This document shows, piece after piece, positions 27,823 to 35,259 of a stretch of DNA of 64,000 bases. The notes beneath the pieces are model-generated. The model saw nothing but the letters and a program-made list of their open reading frames with translations, had not been told where the DNA came from and did not search any database. Within the stretch, counting starts at the first letter, position 1. Each line of letters starts with the position of its first letter. Both the position numbers and the translations under genes were made by a program. Source of the DNA: Sphingomonadaceae bacterium (GTDB lineage Bacteria > Pseudomonadota > Alphaproteobacteria > Sphingomonadales > Sphingomonadaceae); NCBI GenBank assembly GCA_947451145.1, contig CANFXW010000015.1, positions 1 to 64,000 of the forward strand, given 5' to 3'.

Positions 27823-28230
27823 ATGTTTAGCGAATTCAAAGCATTTATTGCCCGGGGCAACGTTCTCGATCTGGCTGTCGGTGTCATCATCGGCGCTGCT
27901 TTCGGCAAGATCGTCAGCTCGCTGACTGATGATATACTGATGCCGATTATCTCCAAAATCACCGGCGGAACGGACTATTCCAGCAAATACGTGGTCCTGA
28001 GCGGATCGGCACCCGAAGGTGCTACATTGGAAGCTGCACGCAAAGCAGGCGCTAATGTGCTCGCCTATGGCAGCTTCGTTACTGCCATCATCAACTTCCT
28101 GATTCTGGCTTTCGTGATCTTCCTGATCGTGCGTCAGGCCAACAAGATGATGCCGCCGCCAGCGGCTGCGCCTGCCGGCCCCAGCGAAGTCGATCTGCTG
28201 ACCGAAATTCGCGACGCGCTCAAGAAGTAG
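27823..28230 (+). CDS. mscL: large-conductance mechanosensitive channel
   Basis: A 135-residue MscL. The N-terminal amphipathic [40 protein letters not shown] (TM1), the periplasmic loop, TM2 ([27 protein letters not shown]) and the cytoplasmic C-terminal bundle ([14 protein letters not shown]) are all present. It opens under hypo-osmotic membrane tension. GGGG lies about 6 bases before the ATG at 27823, which gives the canonical N-terminus. A terminator follows at 28286. Confidence 0.96.
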   Translation: MFSEFKAFIARGNVLDLAVGVIIGAAFGKIVSSLTDDILMPIISKITGGTDYSSKYVVLSGSAPEGATLEAARKAGANVLAYGSFVTAIINFLILAFVIFLIVRQANKMMPPPAAAPAGPSEVDLLTEIRDALKK

Positions 28231-28285
28231 CAAACCGCGAATATGTGAGTTTGTTTCGCGAGAAGCAGCTCCTGAGAAAACTAAG

Positions 28286-28317
28286 GGCGGGGGCCAAGGC
28301 TCCCGCCTCTTTTATTT
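28286..28317 (+). terminator. Rho-independent terminator after mscL
   Basis: GGCGGGGG and CTCCCGCC form a stem with a short CCAAGG loop, followed by TCTTTTATTTT. It lies between mscL and the tmRNA gene. Confidence 0.85.
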
Positions 28318-28339
28318 TAACGGTCCTGCGCCTATATGG

Positions 28340-28672
28340 GTGCTGCCGGGTTCGCCCGGCTATGGCGATAAACTGTGACGTACAATAGATGCAGCGGACC
28401 CGGGGGCGGTACCCGGCGGCTCCACCATCACCTTCCTGCTTCGGGCCAAGGCCCGAAGGTCAGGAGCCCTGTTATCGCAGGGGTGTTGACGGGGCCGAAC
28501 TAGGATCGACGTGTGTTGAAAAGCGTTATTTTTGCCCGGGCTGAGTAACCCGTTAAAGGCTCAAAACCCAATAAGTGCCAACGATAACGAAGCACTTGCT
28601 CTCGCAGCGTAATTCTAGGGGCTAACGCCCTGAAGTTACAAAGTTAGAACGCGGTTGGACCGACCGGTCAAC
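28340..28672 (+). ncRNA. ssrA: tmRNA, circularly permuted two-piece form
   Basis: The acceptor piece comes first and ends in CCA at 28425-28427; it contains a GCCGGG-TTCG-CCCGGC hairpin (28345-28360). A spacer (28428 to about 28490) is expected to be cut out. The coding piece starts with GGGGCCG at 28491, which pairs with CGGCTCC of the acceptor piece and includes the G3·U70 alanine identity pair. The tag frame starts with resume codon GCC at 28577 and encodes ANDNEALALAA, ending with TAA at 28610-28612. A stem (CTAAC/GTTAG) follows. It rescues stalled ribosomes. A TATATG at 28333-28338 could be its -10 box. Outer boundaries are approximate. Confidence 0.95.
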
Positions 28673-28677
28673 AGAAC
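28664..28677 (+). repeat. post-ssrA repeat, copy 1
   Basis: CCGGTCAACAGAAC, one base different from copies 2 and 3. It lies immediately after, or within the last bases of, the tmRNA coding piece. Its flanking stem is weak (TGGA/TCCA). Confidence 0.6.
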
Positions 28678-28692
28678 GGATTCCAGCGGCCC

Positions 28693-28720
28693 GAGGGGGG
28701 CCGGGCAACAGAACCCCCTC
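28693..28720 (+). repeat. post-ssrA repeat hairpin, copy 2
   Basis: A perfect 7-base-pair stem GAGGGGG/CCCCCTC closes a 14-base loop containing most of CCGGGCAACAGAAC (28701-28714). An alternative hairpin (CGGCCC/GGGGCCG) can form just upstream. The region is non-coding on both strands as far as I can judge. Confidence 0.6.
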
Positions 28721-28771
28721 ACCGTTTTGGTGGAGCACTTGCGCCCGGAGCCCCCTCCCACTGACAGACTC

Positions 28772-28798
28772 GTGGGCCGGGCAACAGAACCACCCCAC
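28772..28798 (+). repeat. post-ssrA repeat hairpin, copy 3
   Basis: Stem GTGGG/CCCAC encloses the same loop core CCGGGCAACAGAAC (28777-28790). The stem bases differ from copy 2 while the loop is identical. An alternative larger hairpin pairs GCCCGG (28743-28748) and CCCAC upstream with GTGGG and CCGGGC. Confidence 0.6.
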
Positions 28799-28802
28799 TC
28801 TT

Positions 28803-29090
28803 CTAGATCTGACGCGCCCGCAATTCTGCGATTTCTGCCTTCAGTGCATCGATCTCGTTGTCGGCCCTGATAGCATCGAAAATGCGCGCGCCGGCCAGGG
28901 CAACCGCGCCCATGCAGGCGAGGAAAAGCAGCTGCCCGGAATGGGCTGGCCATATCACGCCTTTCACGTCGGGCAGGTGGAGCAGATATTGGCTGCCGCG
29001 CTGCGAGGCACCGATGGCCAGGGCATAGATGACCAGGCACGCCTCAAAGCGGGTCTTGATGACAAACAGGCGGCCGATTTTGCGAAGCAT
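28803..29090 (-). CDS. small membrane protein with C-terminal coiled coil, unknown
   Basis: A 95-residue protein. The N-terminus is basic, there are two hydrophobic segments (FEACLVIYALAIGAS and GQLLFLACMGAVALAGARIF), and a heptad-like tail (AIRADNEIDALKAEIAELRARQI) suggests oligomerisation. The ATG at 29090 is preceded on its strand by a purine-rich AGGACTCC. It stands alone between the ssrA region and the divergent malate synthase gene. I recognise no named family. Confidence 0.7.
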   Translation of the reverse strand: MLRKIGRLFVIKTRFEACLVIYALAIGASQRGSQYLLHLPDVKGVIWPAHSGQLLFLACMGAVALAGARIFDAIRADNEIDALKAEIAELRARQI

Positions 29091-29103
29091 GGAGTCCTCT
29101 TGG

Positions 29104-29169
29104 GCGTTAACATTTACACAGCAATCATCATGCCAGTCCCTGAAATCCGTGCAAGGGGATGGTTAACGC
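29104..29169. promoter_or_regulatory. inverted repeat GCGTTAAC ... GTTAACGC
   Basis: A perfect 8-base inverted repeat (29104-29111 and 29162-29169), 50 bases apart, in the divergent promoter region between the small membrane protein gene and glcB. It could be a pair of regulator half-sites. Confidence 0.25.
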
Positions 29170-29301
29170 GGGGGCAGATGTAAAGCGCCCCGACAGGTCT
29201 TGGCAATTGCTGACATTTCAGCCATAGGCGCCTCCGTCCTCCCCCTAGACAAACCGGCTTGTGACCCGCACGGCGGATCGCAACGAATGATGGCGAGGCA
29301 T

Positions 29302-31395
29302 ATGACTATTCAAAGCACAGTTACCGATTGCGCGGGTCTGAAAGTGGACACGGCGCTGGCACAATTTGTCGAGAGCGAGGTTCTGGCCCCGCTCGGCAAG
29401 GATGCCGCATCGTTCTGGCAGGGCTTCGCCGATCTCCTCGGCAAATTTGCACCGCGCAACCGCGAATTGCTCGCCAAGCGCGATGCCCTGCAGGCGCAGA
29501 TCGACGCCTGGCATGTCGAGCGCGCCGGAAAGCCGATCGATAGCGGCGAATATCAGGCCTTCCTGCGCCAGATCGGCTACTTGGTGCCCGAGCCGGACGC
29601 TTTCACCATCGGCACGCAGAATGTCGATGCCGAGATCGCCACTATGGCCGGGCCGCAGCTGGTGGTGCCGGTGCTCAACGCCCGCTTCCTGCTCAATGCC
29701 GCCAATGCGCGCTGGGGTAGTCTCTATGACGCGTTTTATGGCACCGATGCGCTCGATGCCGAACCCGCACGGGCTGGTGGCTATGACATGGTGCGCGGCG
29801 CGGCGGTGATCGCTCGCGTGCGTGAATTCCTCGATGCGACAATCCCCGGCTGGGAAGCTGCGCTGACCGGCGGCGATTGCCCACATTCCTTCGCCACGCG
29901 CGATGGCGGTGTGCTGTTTAGCACCAATGGCCTCCACATCGAGCTGGTAGTGGATCGCAATCACCCCATTGGCAAGGATGACCCGCTGGGCATCGCCGAT
30001 GTCATTCTCGAATCCGCGCTGACGACGATCTGCGACCTTGAGGATTCGATCGCTGCTGTTGATGCCGAAGACAAGCTGGCCGCCTATCGTAACTGGCTGG
30101 GTGTGATCCGCGGTGATCTGGCCGATACCTTCGAGAAGGGCGGCAAGATCATGACCCGCACTCTCGCTGCTGACCGGACATGGACTGCGGCTTCGGGCGC
30201 GACATTCACCCTGCCGGGCCGCGCCTTGTTGTTTGTCCGCAATGTCGGCCACCTGATGACCAACCCGGCGATCCTGCTCGCCGATGGCGGCGAAGTGCCC
30301 GAGGGCATCATGGACGCGGTGATCACCAGCGCCATCAGCGCGCAGGATGTGGCCGGCCTCGGCAAGTATCGCAACAGCAAGACCGGCTCGATCTACATCG
30401 TGAAGCCGAAGATGCACGGGCCCGAAGAGTGCGCCTTTACCAACGATCTGTTCGATGCCGTGGAAGACCTGCTCGGCCTGCCGCGCCACACCGTGAAGGT
30501 GGGTGTGATGGACGAGGAGCGCCGCACTTCTGCCAATCTCGCTGCCTGCATCCATGCCGTGCGTGACCGGATTGTGTTCATCAACACCGGCTTCCTCGAT
30601 CGCACCGGTGACGAAATCCACACCTCGATGCGGGCTGGGCCGATGATCCGCAAGGGTGCGATGAAGGCCTCTGGCTGGATCGATGCCTATGAAAAGCGCA
30701 ATGTCGCAATCGGCCTGAAACATGGCCTTTCCGGCCGCGCCCAGATCGGCAAGGGCATGTGGGCCGCGCCAGACCGGATGGCTGCGATGGTCGCCGAAAA
30801 GACTGTCCACCCCAAGGCCGGTGCCAACACCGCCTGGGTGCCTTCGCCCACTGCGGCGACGCTGCATGCAATGCACTATCACCAGATCGACGTCTTCGCG
30901 GTACAGAAGGAGCTGGCCAATCAGCCTATCCCGCCGCTCGATGCCCTGCTGACAGTGCCGCTGGCGCTCGGCACGAATTTCTCTGAGGAGGAAGTGCGCG
31001 AAGAGTTGGACAACAATGCGCAGGGTCTGCTCGGCTATGTGGTGCGCTGGATTGATCAGGGCGTCGGCTGCTCCAAGGTTCCCGATTTCAACGACATCGG
31101 CCTGATGGAAGACCGCGCGACGCTGCGCATTTCCAGCCAGCACATGGCTAACTGGCTGCTGCACGGCGTTTGCACGCGTGAGCAGGTGATGGACTCGCTC
31201 CAGCGCATGGCGGCCAAGGTTGATGCCCAGAACGCCGGTGATCCGCTCTATGAGCCGATGGCGGGCAACTGGGACAGCTCGATGGCGTTTCAGGCCGCGC
31301 TCGATCTGGTGTTCAAGGGTGTGGAACAACCCAGCGGCTATACCGAGCCGCTGCTCCACGCCTGGCGGCGCAGGAAGAAGGCGGCCGCCCACTAA
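29302..31395 (+). CDS. glcB: malate synthase G
   Basis: About 697 residues, close to the roughly 720 of the monomeric G isoform. The TIM-barrel core carries [18 protein letters not shown] with the Mg-binding/catalytic acidic residues, the clamp region [37 protein letters not shown] and the C-terminal plug. It condenses glyoxylate with acetyl-CoA to malate. GAGG 5 bases before the ATG at 29302 favours that start; ATG codons at 29287 and 29290 are alternatives. No isocitrate lyase (aceA) is next to it. Confidence 0.95.
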   Translation: MTIQSTVTDCAGLKVDTALAQFVESEVLAPLGKDAASFWQGFADLLGKFAPRNRELLAKRDALQAQIDAWHVERAGKPIDSGEYQAFLRQIGYLVPEPDAFTIGTQNVDAEIATMAGPQLVVPVLNARFLLNAANARWGSLYDAFYGTDALDAEPARAGGYDMVRGAAVIARVREFLDATIPGWEAALTGGDCPHSFATRDGGVLFSTNGLHIELVVDRNHPIGKDDPLGIADVILESALTTICDLEDSIAAVDAEDKLAAYRNWLGVIRGDLADTFEKGGKIMTRTLAADRTWTAASGATFTLPGRALLFVRNVGHLMTNPAILLADGGEVPEGIMDAVITSAISAQDVAGLGKYRNSKTGSIYIVKPKMHGPEECAFTNDLFDAVEDLLGLPRHTVKVGVMDEERRTSANLAACIHAVRDRIVFINTGFLDRTGDEIHTSMRAGPMIRKGAMKASGWIDAYEKRNVAIGLKHGLSGRAQIGKGMWAAPDRMAAMVAEKTVHPKAGANTAWVPSPTAATLHAMHYHQIDVFAVQKELANQPIPPLDALLTVPLALGTNFSEEEVREELDNNAQGLLGYVVRWIDQGVGCSKVPDFNDIGLMEDRATLRISSQHMANWLLHGVCTREQVMDSLQRMAAKVDAQNAGDPLYEPMAGNWDSSMAFQAALDLVFKGVEQPSGYTEPLLHAWRRRKKAAAH

Positions 31396-31402
31396 CCGGC
31401 GC

Positions 31403-31417
31403 TTAACCACACCCTAA
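31403..31417. promoter_or_regulatory. CtrA-like box (TTAA-N7-CTAA) before the PilZ gene
   Basis: TTAA at 31403-31406 and CTAA at 31414-31417, one mismatch from TTAA-N7-TTAA, 25 bases before the PilZ start. A small stem (AACGCC/GGCGTT, 31416-31436) overlaps its end and stops just before the ribosome-binding GGGG. Chance occurrence cannot be excluded. Confidence 0.3.
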
Positions 31418-31442
31418 CGCCTTGCTGCTAGGCGTTGGGGCA

Positions 31443-31925
31443 ATGAGCGCGGACAAACCAAGGATCGAGGATCGCAGTCAGGCGATCCTGCAGGCCCGGC
31501 TGCGTGGCGGCGGGGCGGAGCGGGAGGCCTGCCTGCTCGATCTGTCCAGCCGCGGGTTTATGGCCCTTGCTGATCCAGCCCCACCGCGCGGGACGTTTGT
31601 GGAGCTGCTTGTAGGTAGGCACTCGCTCGTCGGTCAGGTTCAATGGTCGGAAGAGCGACGCTTTGGTGTGAAGCTGCGTGAGCAGATTGATTCACTGGCT
31701 GTGCTGGGGAATGAAGCAGGACCTACGGCGCTTAAGGTGGCAAAGATCGCAAGGAACAAGCCTTCAGTCCAAGCCAGATTAGCCTTCTCACAGCACTTTG
31801 CCCGGGGATTCACATACGGGATTCTCGCCGCTGTAGCCGCTGTTGCGGCCACAACCATGGCTTCTGCGGTGACCGCCAGTCTTGCACCGCTGACCAAAGT
31901 TACCAGCGCTCTGGCGGGGCACTGA
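31443..31925 (+). CDS. PilZ-domain protein with C-terminal transmembrane helix
   Basis: A 160-residue protein. The N-terminal about 90 residues resemble a PilZ c-di-GMP-binding domain: basic residues near the start (RSQAILQARLRG), then LLDLSSRGFMALADPAPPRGTFVEL and GQVQWSEERRFGVKL. The match to RxxxR and D/NxSxxG is partial (LDLSSRG). A hydrophobic helix follows near the end (YGILAAVAAVAATTMASAVTASL), an unusual addition for a stand-alone PilZ. The ATG at 31443 has GGGG just upstream. Likely a membrane-tethered c-di-GMP receptor. Confidence 0.75.
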   Translation: MSADKPRIEDRSQAILQARLRGGGAEREACLLDLSSRGFMALADPAPPRGTFVELLVGRHSLVGQVQWSEERRFGVKLREQIDSLAVLGNEAGPTALKVAKIARNKPSVQARLAFSQHFARGFTYGILAAVAAVAATTMASAVTASLAPLTKVTSALAGH

Positions 31926-31930
31926 CTGGC

Positions 31931-32752
31931 TCAGCCGGTGCCAGAGAGCACCCGGGCAATCCCGACAAACTCCGCAACACTCAGCGTTTCGGCCCGCCTT
32001 TGTGCATCAATATTCAAAGCAGCAAGGGCATCAAGTGCGCCGGGCAATCCCTTCAGGCTCTGCCGCAGCATCTTGCGGCGCTGGCCAAACGCAGCCTCGG
32101 TCAGGCGCTCCAAAACTCTCGCCGATACGCCCTCCGGCATTGCCTTTGGCGTAACATGGACAATCGCGCTCATCACCTTGGGCGGCGGGGTGAAGGCGCT
32201 GCGGTGAACCTTCATCGCCAGCGTCGATTCACTGCGCCACTGCGAGAGCACGGCAAGGCGGCCAAAGGCCGAAGGATCGGCAGGTGTGGCAATGATGCGC
32301 TGGGCAACTTCTTGCTGGAACATCAGGGTTAGAGACTGCCATTGCGGCGGCCAGGCCTCTCCGCCCAGCCAGCCGGTGAACAGCGCCGTTCCGACGTTGT
32401 AGGGCAGGTTGGCGACGATGTGGAACGGGCCTTCGATACCGTGCGCCACTTTGGTCGCATCGCCTTCGATCACGCGCAATTGTCCGGGAAACGCTTCTGA
32501 CAGTTCGGCGAGGGCAGGCAGGCAGCGCCGGTCCATTTCGATTGCGGTTACCTTGGCTCCAGCCCTCAGCAGCGCGCGGGTGAGGCCGCCGGGGCCGGGG
32601 CCAACCTCAAGCACGTCTGCGTCTTTGAGCTTGCCCGGGATCGCGGCAATCCGATCCAGCAGTTGCTCGTCGAGCAGGAAGTTCTGCCCAAGCGCCTTCG
32701 ACGCCTGCAGACCGTGGCGCGCGATGACTTCGCGTAGCGGAGGCAGATTCAT
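31931..32752 (-). CDS. rsmA: 16S rRNA (adenine1518-N6/adenine1519-N6)-dimethyltransferase
   Basis: A 273-residue KsgA-family methyltransferase. [15 protein letters not shown], the SAM-binding [16 protein letters not shown], and the NLPY catalytic motif ([14 protein letters not shown]) are present. It dimethylates two adjacent adenines near the 3' end of 16S rRNA in late 30S maturation. ATG at 32752 overlaps the pdxA stop (ATGA) and gives the family N-terminus. It is the last gene of the lptD-surA-pdxA-rsmA operon, and its stop is 5 bases from the convergent PilZ gene. Confidence 0.96.
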   Translation of the reverse strand: MNLPPLREVIARHGLQASKALGQNFLLDEQLLDRIAAIPGKLKDADVLEVGPGPGGLTRALLRAGAKVTAIEMDRRCLPALAELSEAFPGQLRVIEGDATKVAHGIEGPFHIVANLPYNVGTALFTGWLGGEAWPPQWQSLTLMFQQEVAQRIIATPADPSAFGRLAVLSQWRSESTLAMKVHRSAFTPPPKVMSAIVHVTPKAMPEGVSARVLERLTEAAFGQRRKMLRQSLKGLPGALDALAALNIDAQRRAETLSVAEFVGIARVLSGTG

Positions 32753-33765
32753 GGTGCAGACCGGCGCATGGCGCATTCACCGGCCATGCGGATCGCGGCG
32801 ATCATGGCGCCGGGGTTCGCGATGTTCTTGCCCGCGATACCGAATGCCGTGCCGTGATCGGGCGAGGTGCGGATGATCGGCAGGCCGAGCGTGACATTGA
32901 CGCCTTGATCAAAGTCGAGCGCCTTGATCGGGATCAGCGCCTGATCGTGATACATGCACAGCGCAACATCGAAGCTGCCGCGCGAATGCGGTGCGAACAG
33001 CGCGTCGGCAGGATGGGGGCCGCTGGCATTGATGCCTTCAGCCTGCAGGGCGGCGATGGCGGGGGTGACGATCCGCAAATCCTCATCGCCAAACAGCCCG
33101 TCTTCTCCAGCGTGGGGATTGAGCGCAGCAATAGCGATGCGCGGGCTTGCGATACCGAAATCGCGGGCCAGAGCCTTGGCGACGGTGCGCGCCTTGCGGA
33201 CGATCAGATCTTGCGAAACCAGTTTCGGCACGTCGGTAAAGGCAACGTGAACGGTGAGTGGAACTGTTCGCAGGCTCGGGCCAGCGAGCATCATCACCGC
33301 GTCACTGCCCGCCACGCCGCAGGATTCGGCGACGAATTCGGTCTGTCCGGGGTGCGTAAAGCCGACTTGCGCCAAACGTGATTTTGCAACCGGTCCGGTA
33401 ACCAGCGCTGATGCCTGACCTTGCGAGACAAGGCCTGTTGCTTCGGAAAGTGATGCGAAGGCCAGCCTTGCCCCGGCTTCGTCTGGTTGCCCCGGATGAT
33501 AACCATACGCATCATCCCCCAGCACGGGCAGGGCACGGCCAAAGCATTGCCCGGCTTCAGACGGATTTTGTATTTGCGCAAGCGGCACGTTCAGCCCGCG
33601 GTTCTGCGCTGCGGCTGCCAGCAGCACGGCCCCGCCAACCACAAAGAATGGCGGCAGGTTCTCCTCAACCCGCCGTGCCCATGCCTCGGCAATCAGCTCA
33701 GGACCGATGCCCGCCGGATCGCCCAGAGAGACGGCGAGCGGTGAGACGGTGAGGGGAGCGATCAA
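32749..33765 (-). CDS. pdxA: 4-hydroxythreonine-4-phosphate dehydrogenase
   Basis: A 338-residue PdxA with [13 protein letters not shown] at the N-terminus and metal-ligand histidines in [23 protein letters not shown] and [15 protein letters not shown]. It oxidises 4-phosphohydroxy-threonine in pyridoxal phosphate synthesis. Four-base overlaps on both sides couple it to surA and rsmA. Confidence 0.96.
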   Translation of the reverse strand: MIAPLTVSPLAVSLGDPAGIGPELIAEAWARRVEENLPPFFVVGGAVLLAAAAQNRGLNVPLAQIQNPSEAGQCFGRALPVLGDDAYGYHPGQPDEAGARLAFASLSEATGLVSQGQASALVTGPVAKSRLAQVGFTHPGQTEFVAESCGVAGSDAVMMLAGPSLRTVPLTVHVAFTDVPKLVSQDLIVRKARTVAKALARDFGIASPRIAIAALNPHAGEDGLFGDEDLRIVTPAIAALQAEGINASGPHPADALFAPHSRGSFDVALCMYHDQALIPIKALDFDQGVNVTLGLPIIRTSPDHGTAFGIAGKNIANPGAMIAAIRMAGECAMRRSAP

Positions 33766-35117
33766 TTGTATTCGATAACCGCATCGCGGCGCAGATCGCG
33801 CAGATAGGCCTGCGCGCGCTTGTTGACGCGATCATCCTCGATCTGGCTGCGGATTTCCTCAAGGCTGGGTCCGCCATCGACCTTTGGATCGTCGCGGCCG
33901 CAGAGCATGAGGACCCGCACGCCCTCCTTGATCGAGCCAAATGGCGGCGATGTTTCGCCGATAGAGAGCGCGAGCAAGGCATCTTGCAGGGCCGCCGGAA
34001 GATCGCGTGCCTTGACCTGATCGTTCTCGACAACCTGGGCGCCCAAGCCCTTGGCAACTGCATCGACATTGCCGCAGCCTTTGGCGGTCTTCATGGCAGT
34101 GGCGAATTCACCAGCCCGCTTGGTCGCGTCGGCTTCGGTGGTGCCGGCCGGAAAATCGATTGAAATCTGCTTCAGCGACAGCAGCGCGTCGCGCGGATCG
34201 GCGGTCAAAACCTGGCGCTTGTCGACCAGAACCATAATCGAATAGCCACCGGGAATGGCGATTGGCCCTGCGAGCTGGCCGGGGCTCATAGTCTGGGCAG
34301 TCGTTGCCATTTCAGCTGGCAGGGTTGAAAGGCGGATCCAGCCGAGATCGCCGCCGACAACCTTGGTTGACGCATCGGAATAGGTACGCGCGAGCGCGGG
34401 GAAGCTGGCCCCTGCCTTCAGCTGCTCGACGATCTTGTTGCCGTTCTGGAATACTGCGGCCTGACTGTCCGGCGTCGAAGTCAGGAAGATTTCGGCGATG
34501 TGATATTCCTGCGTGCCCTTCGCCGCCTGCATCCGGTCATAGACTTCCTTGGCCTCTTCATCGGACACATTGACGAAAGGATTGACGTTGCGGCGCAGCA
34601 AGTGCTGCCAAGCCATTTCGCCGCGGATCTGGCGCTTCAGCGAATTAGCTGATGATCCGATCTTGGCAAGGTAGGCGTCCAGCGCCTTGGTGTTCTGGCC
34701 GAAATTCTGTTGCGCGACGCGGGCGTAGCTCTGCTCGACTTCCTCGTCCTTGACCTCAAGCTCCTGGGTCTTGGCTTCCTGGATCTGGATGCTCTCATCG
34801 ATCAGGTTGCGCATCACCTGCAAGCGCAGCCGGGCGAGATCTTCGTCCGAAACCTTGACCTTGCTTGATGCGACGATGAGCGCGGTGCGCTGGTCCACGT
34901 CAGTGCCGGTGATGATGTCACCGTTGACGATTGCCGTGGCCCGGCGATCATTGGGATCGTTCTTGGCAAAGATCGTCACGTCGTTGGAAACGTTGATTTC
35001 GCCCTGCGGGGTTGCGCCGGAATCCTGAGCCGGTGCCTGGGTCGCCACCATGCCGATTGCGGCAGCGGCAGTAATCAGCAAACGGCCCTTCAGGGACTTG
35101 CGAGAGTTAAGGTTCAC
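33762..35117 (-). CDS. surA: SurA-like periplasmic peptidyl-prolyl isomerase/chaperone
   Basis: A 451-residue protein with a signal peptide (RLLITAAAAIGMVATQAPAQ). An N-terminal chaperone module comes next (about 60-190; TAIVNGDIITGTDVDQR, ARLRLQVMRNLIDE). One clear parvulin domain follows (about 195-305; HIAEIFLT, ASFPALARTYSDAS, GGDLGWI, GPIAIPGGYSIMVLVDKR), and a second degenerate one sits near the C-terminus. It escorts outer-membrane proteins, LptD among them. It lies directly downstream of lptD, 142 bases away. Confidence 0.9.
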   Translation of the reverse strand: MNLNSRKSLKGRLLITAAAAIGMVATQAPAQDSGATPQGEINVSNDVTIFAKNDPNDRRATAIVNGDIITGTDVDQRTALIVASSKVKVSDEDLARLRLQVMRNLIDESIQIQEAKTQELEVKDEEVEQSYARVAQQNFGQNTKALDAYLAKIGSSANSLKRQIRGEMAWQHLLRRNVNPFVNVSDEEAKEVYDRMQAAKGTQEYHIAEIFLTSTPDSQAAVFQNGNKIVEQLKAGASFPALARTYSDASTKVVGGDLGWIRLSTLPAEMATTAQTMSPGQLAGPIAIPGGYSIMVLVDKRQVLTADPRDALLSLKQISIDFPAGTTEADATKRAGEFATAMKTAKGCGNVDAVAKGLGAQVVENDQVKARDLPAALQDALLALSIGETSPPFGSIKEGVRVLMLCGRDDPKVDGGPSLEEIRSQIEDDRVNKRAQAYLRDLRRDAVIEYN

Positions 35118-35259
35118 CTTAGTCCAATTCCTGTAATAGACGGGGCCAGCCCGCCAGACTTGTCAGCCTTTTGACGCAAAGCGGATGAACCCCAGCTTAG
35201 CATACCCATCAGGCACTGCGGCGGGCGATAGCGCGTTTGTTTGCCACTTGGAACAGAAA

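Noticed and set aside
27631..28233. Upstream extension of lemA to a 406-codon frame
   Set aside because: The extension is antisense to mscL, and the lipoprotein signal begins at 27630.
28655..29040. Open frames on both strands over the post-ssrA repeats (28655-28870 plus, 28636-29040 minus)
   Set aside because: They run through the structured repeats and into the opposite strand or another frame of the small membrane gene, and their Arg/Pro-rich products look random.
29245..31410. 721-codon open frame on the minus strand opposite glcB
   Set aside because: It is the mirror of a clear malate synthase gene. High GC content leaves antisense frames open, and its product (His/Arg/Gly-rich) matches no family.
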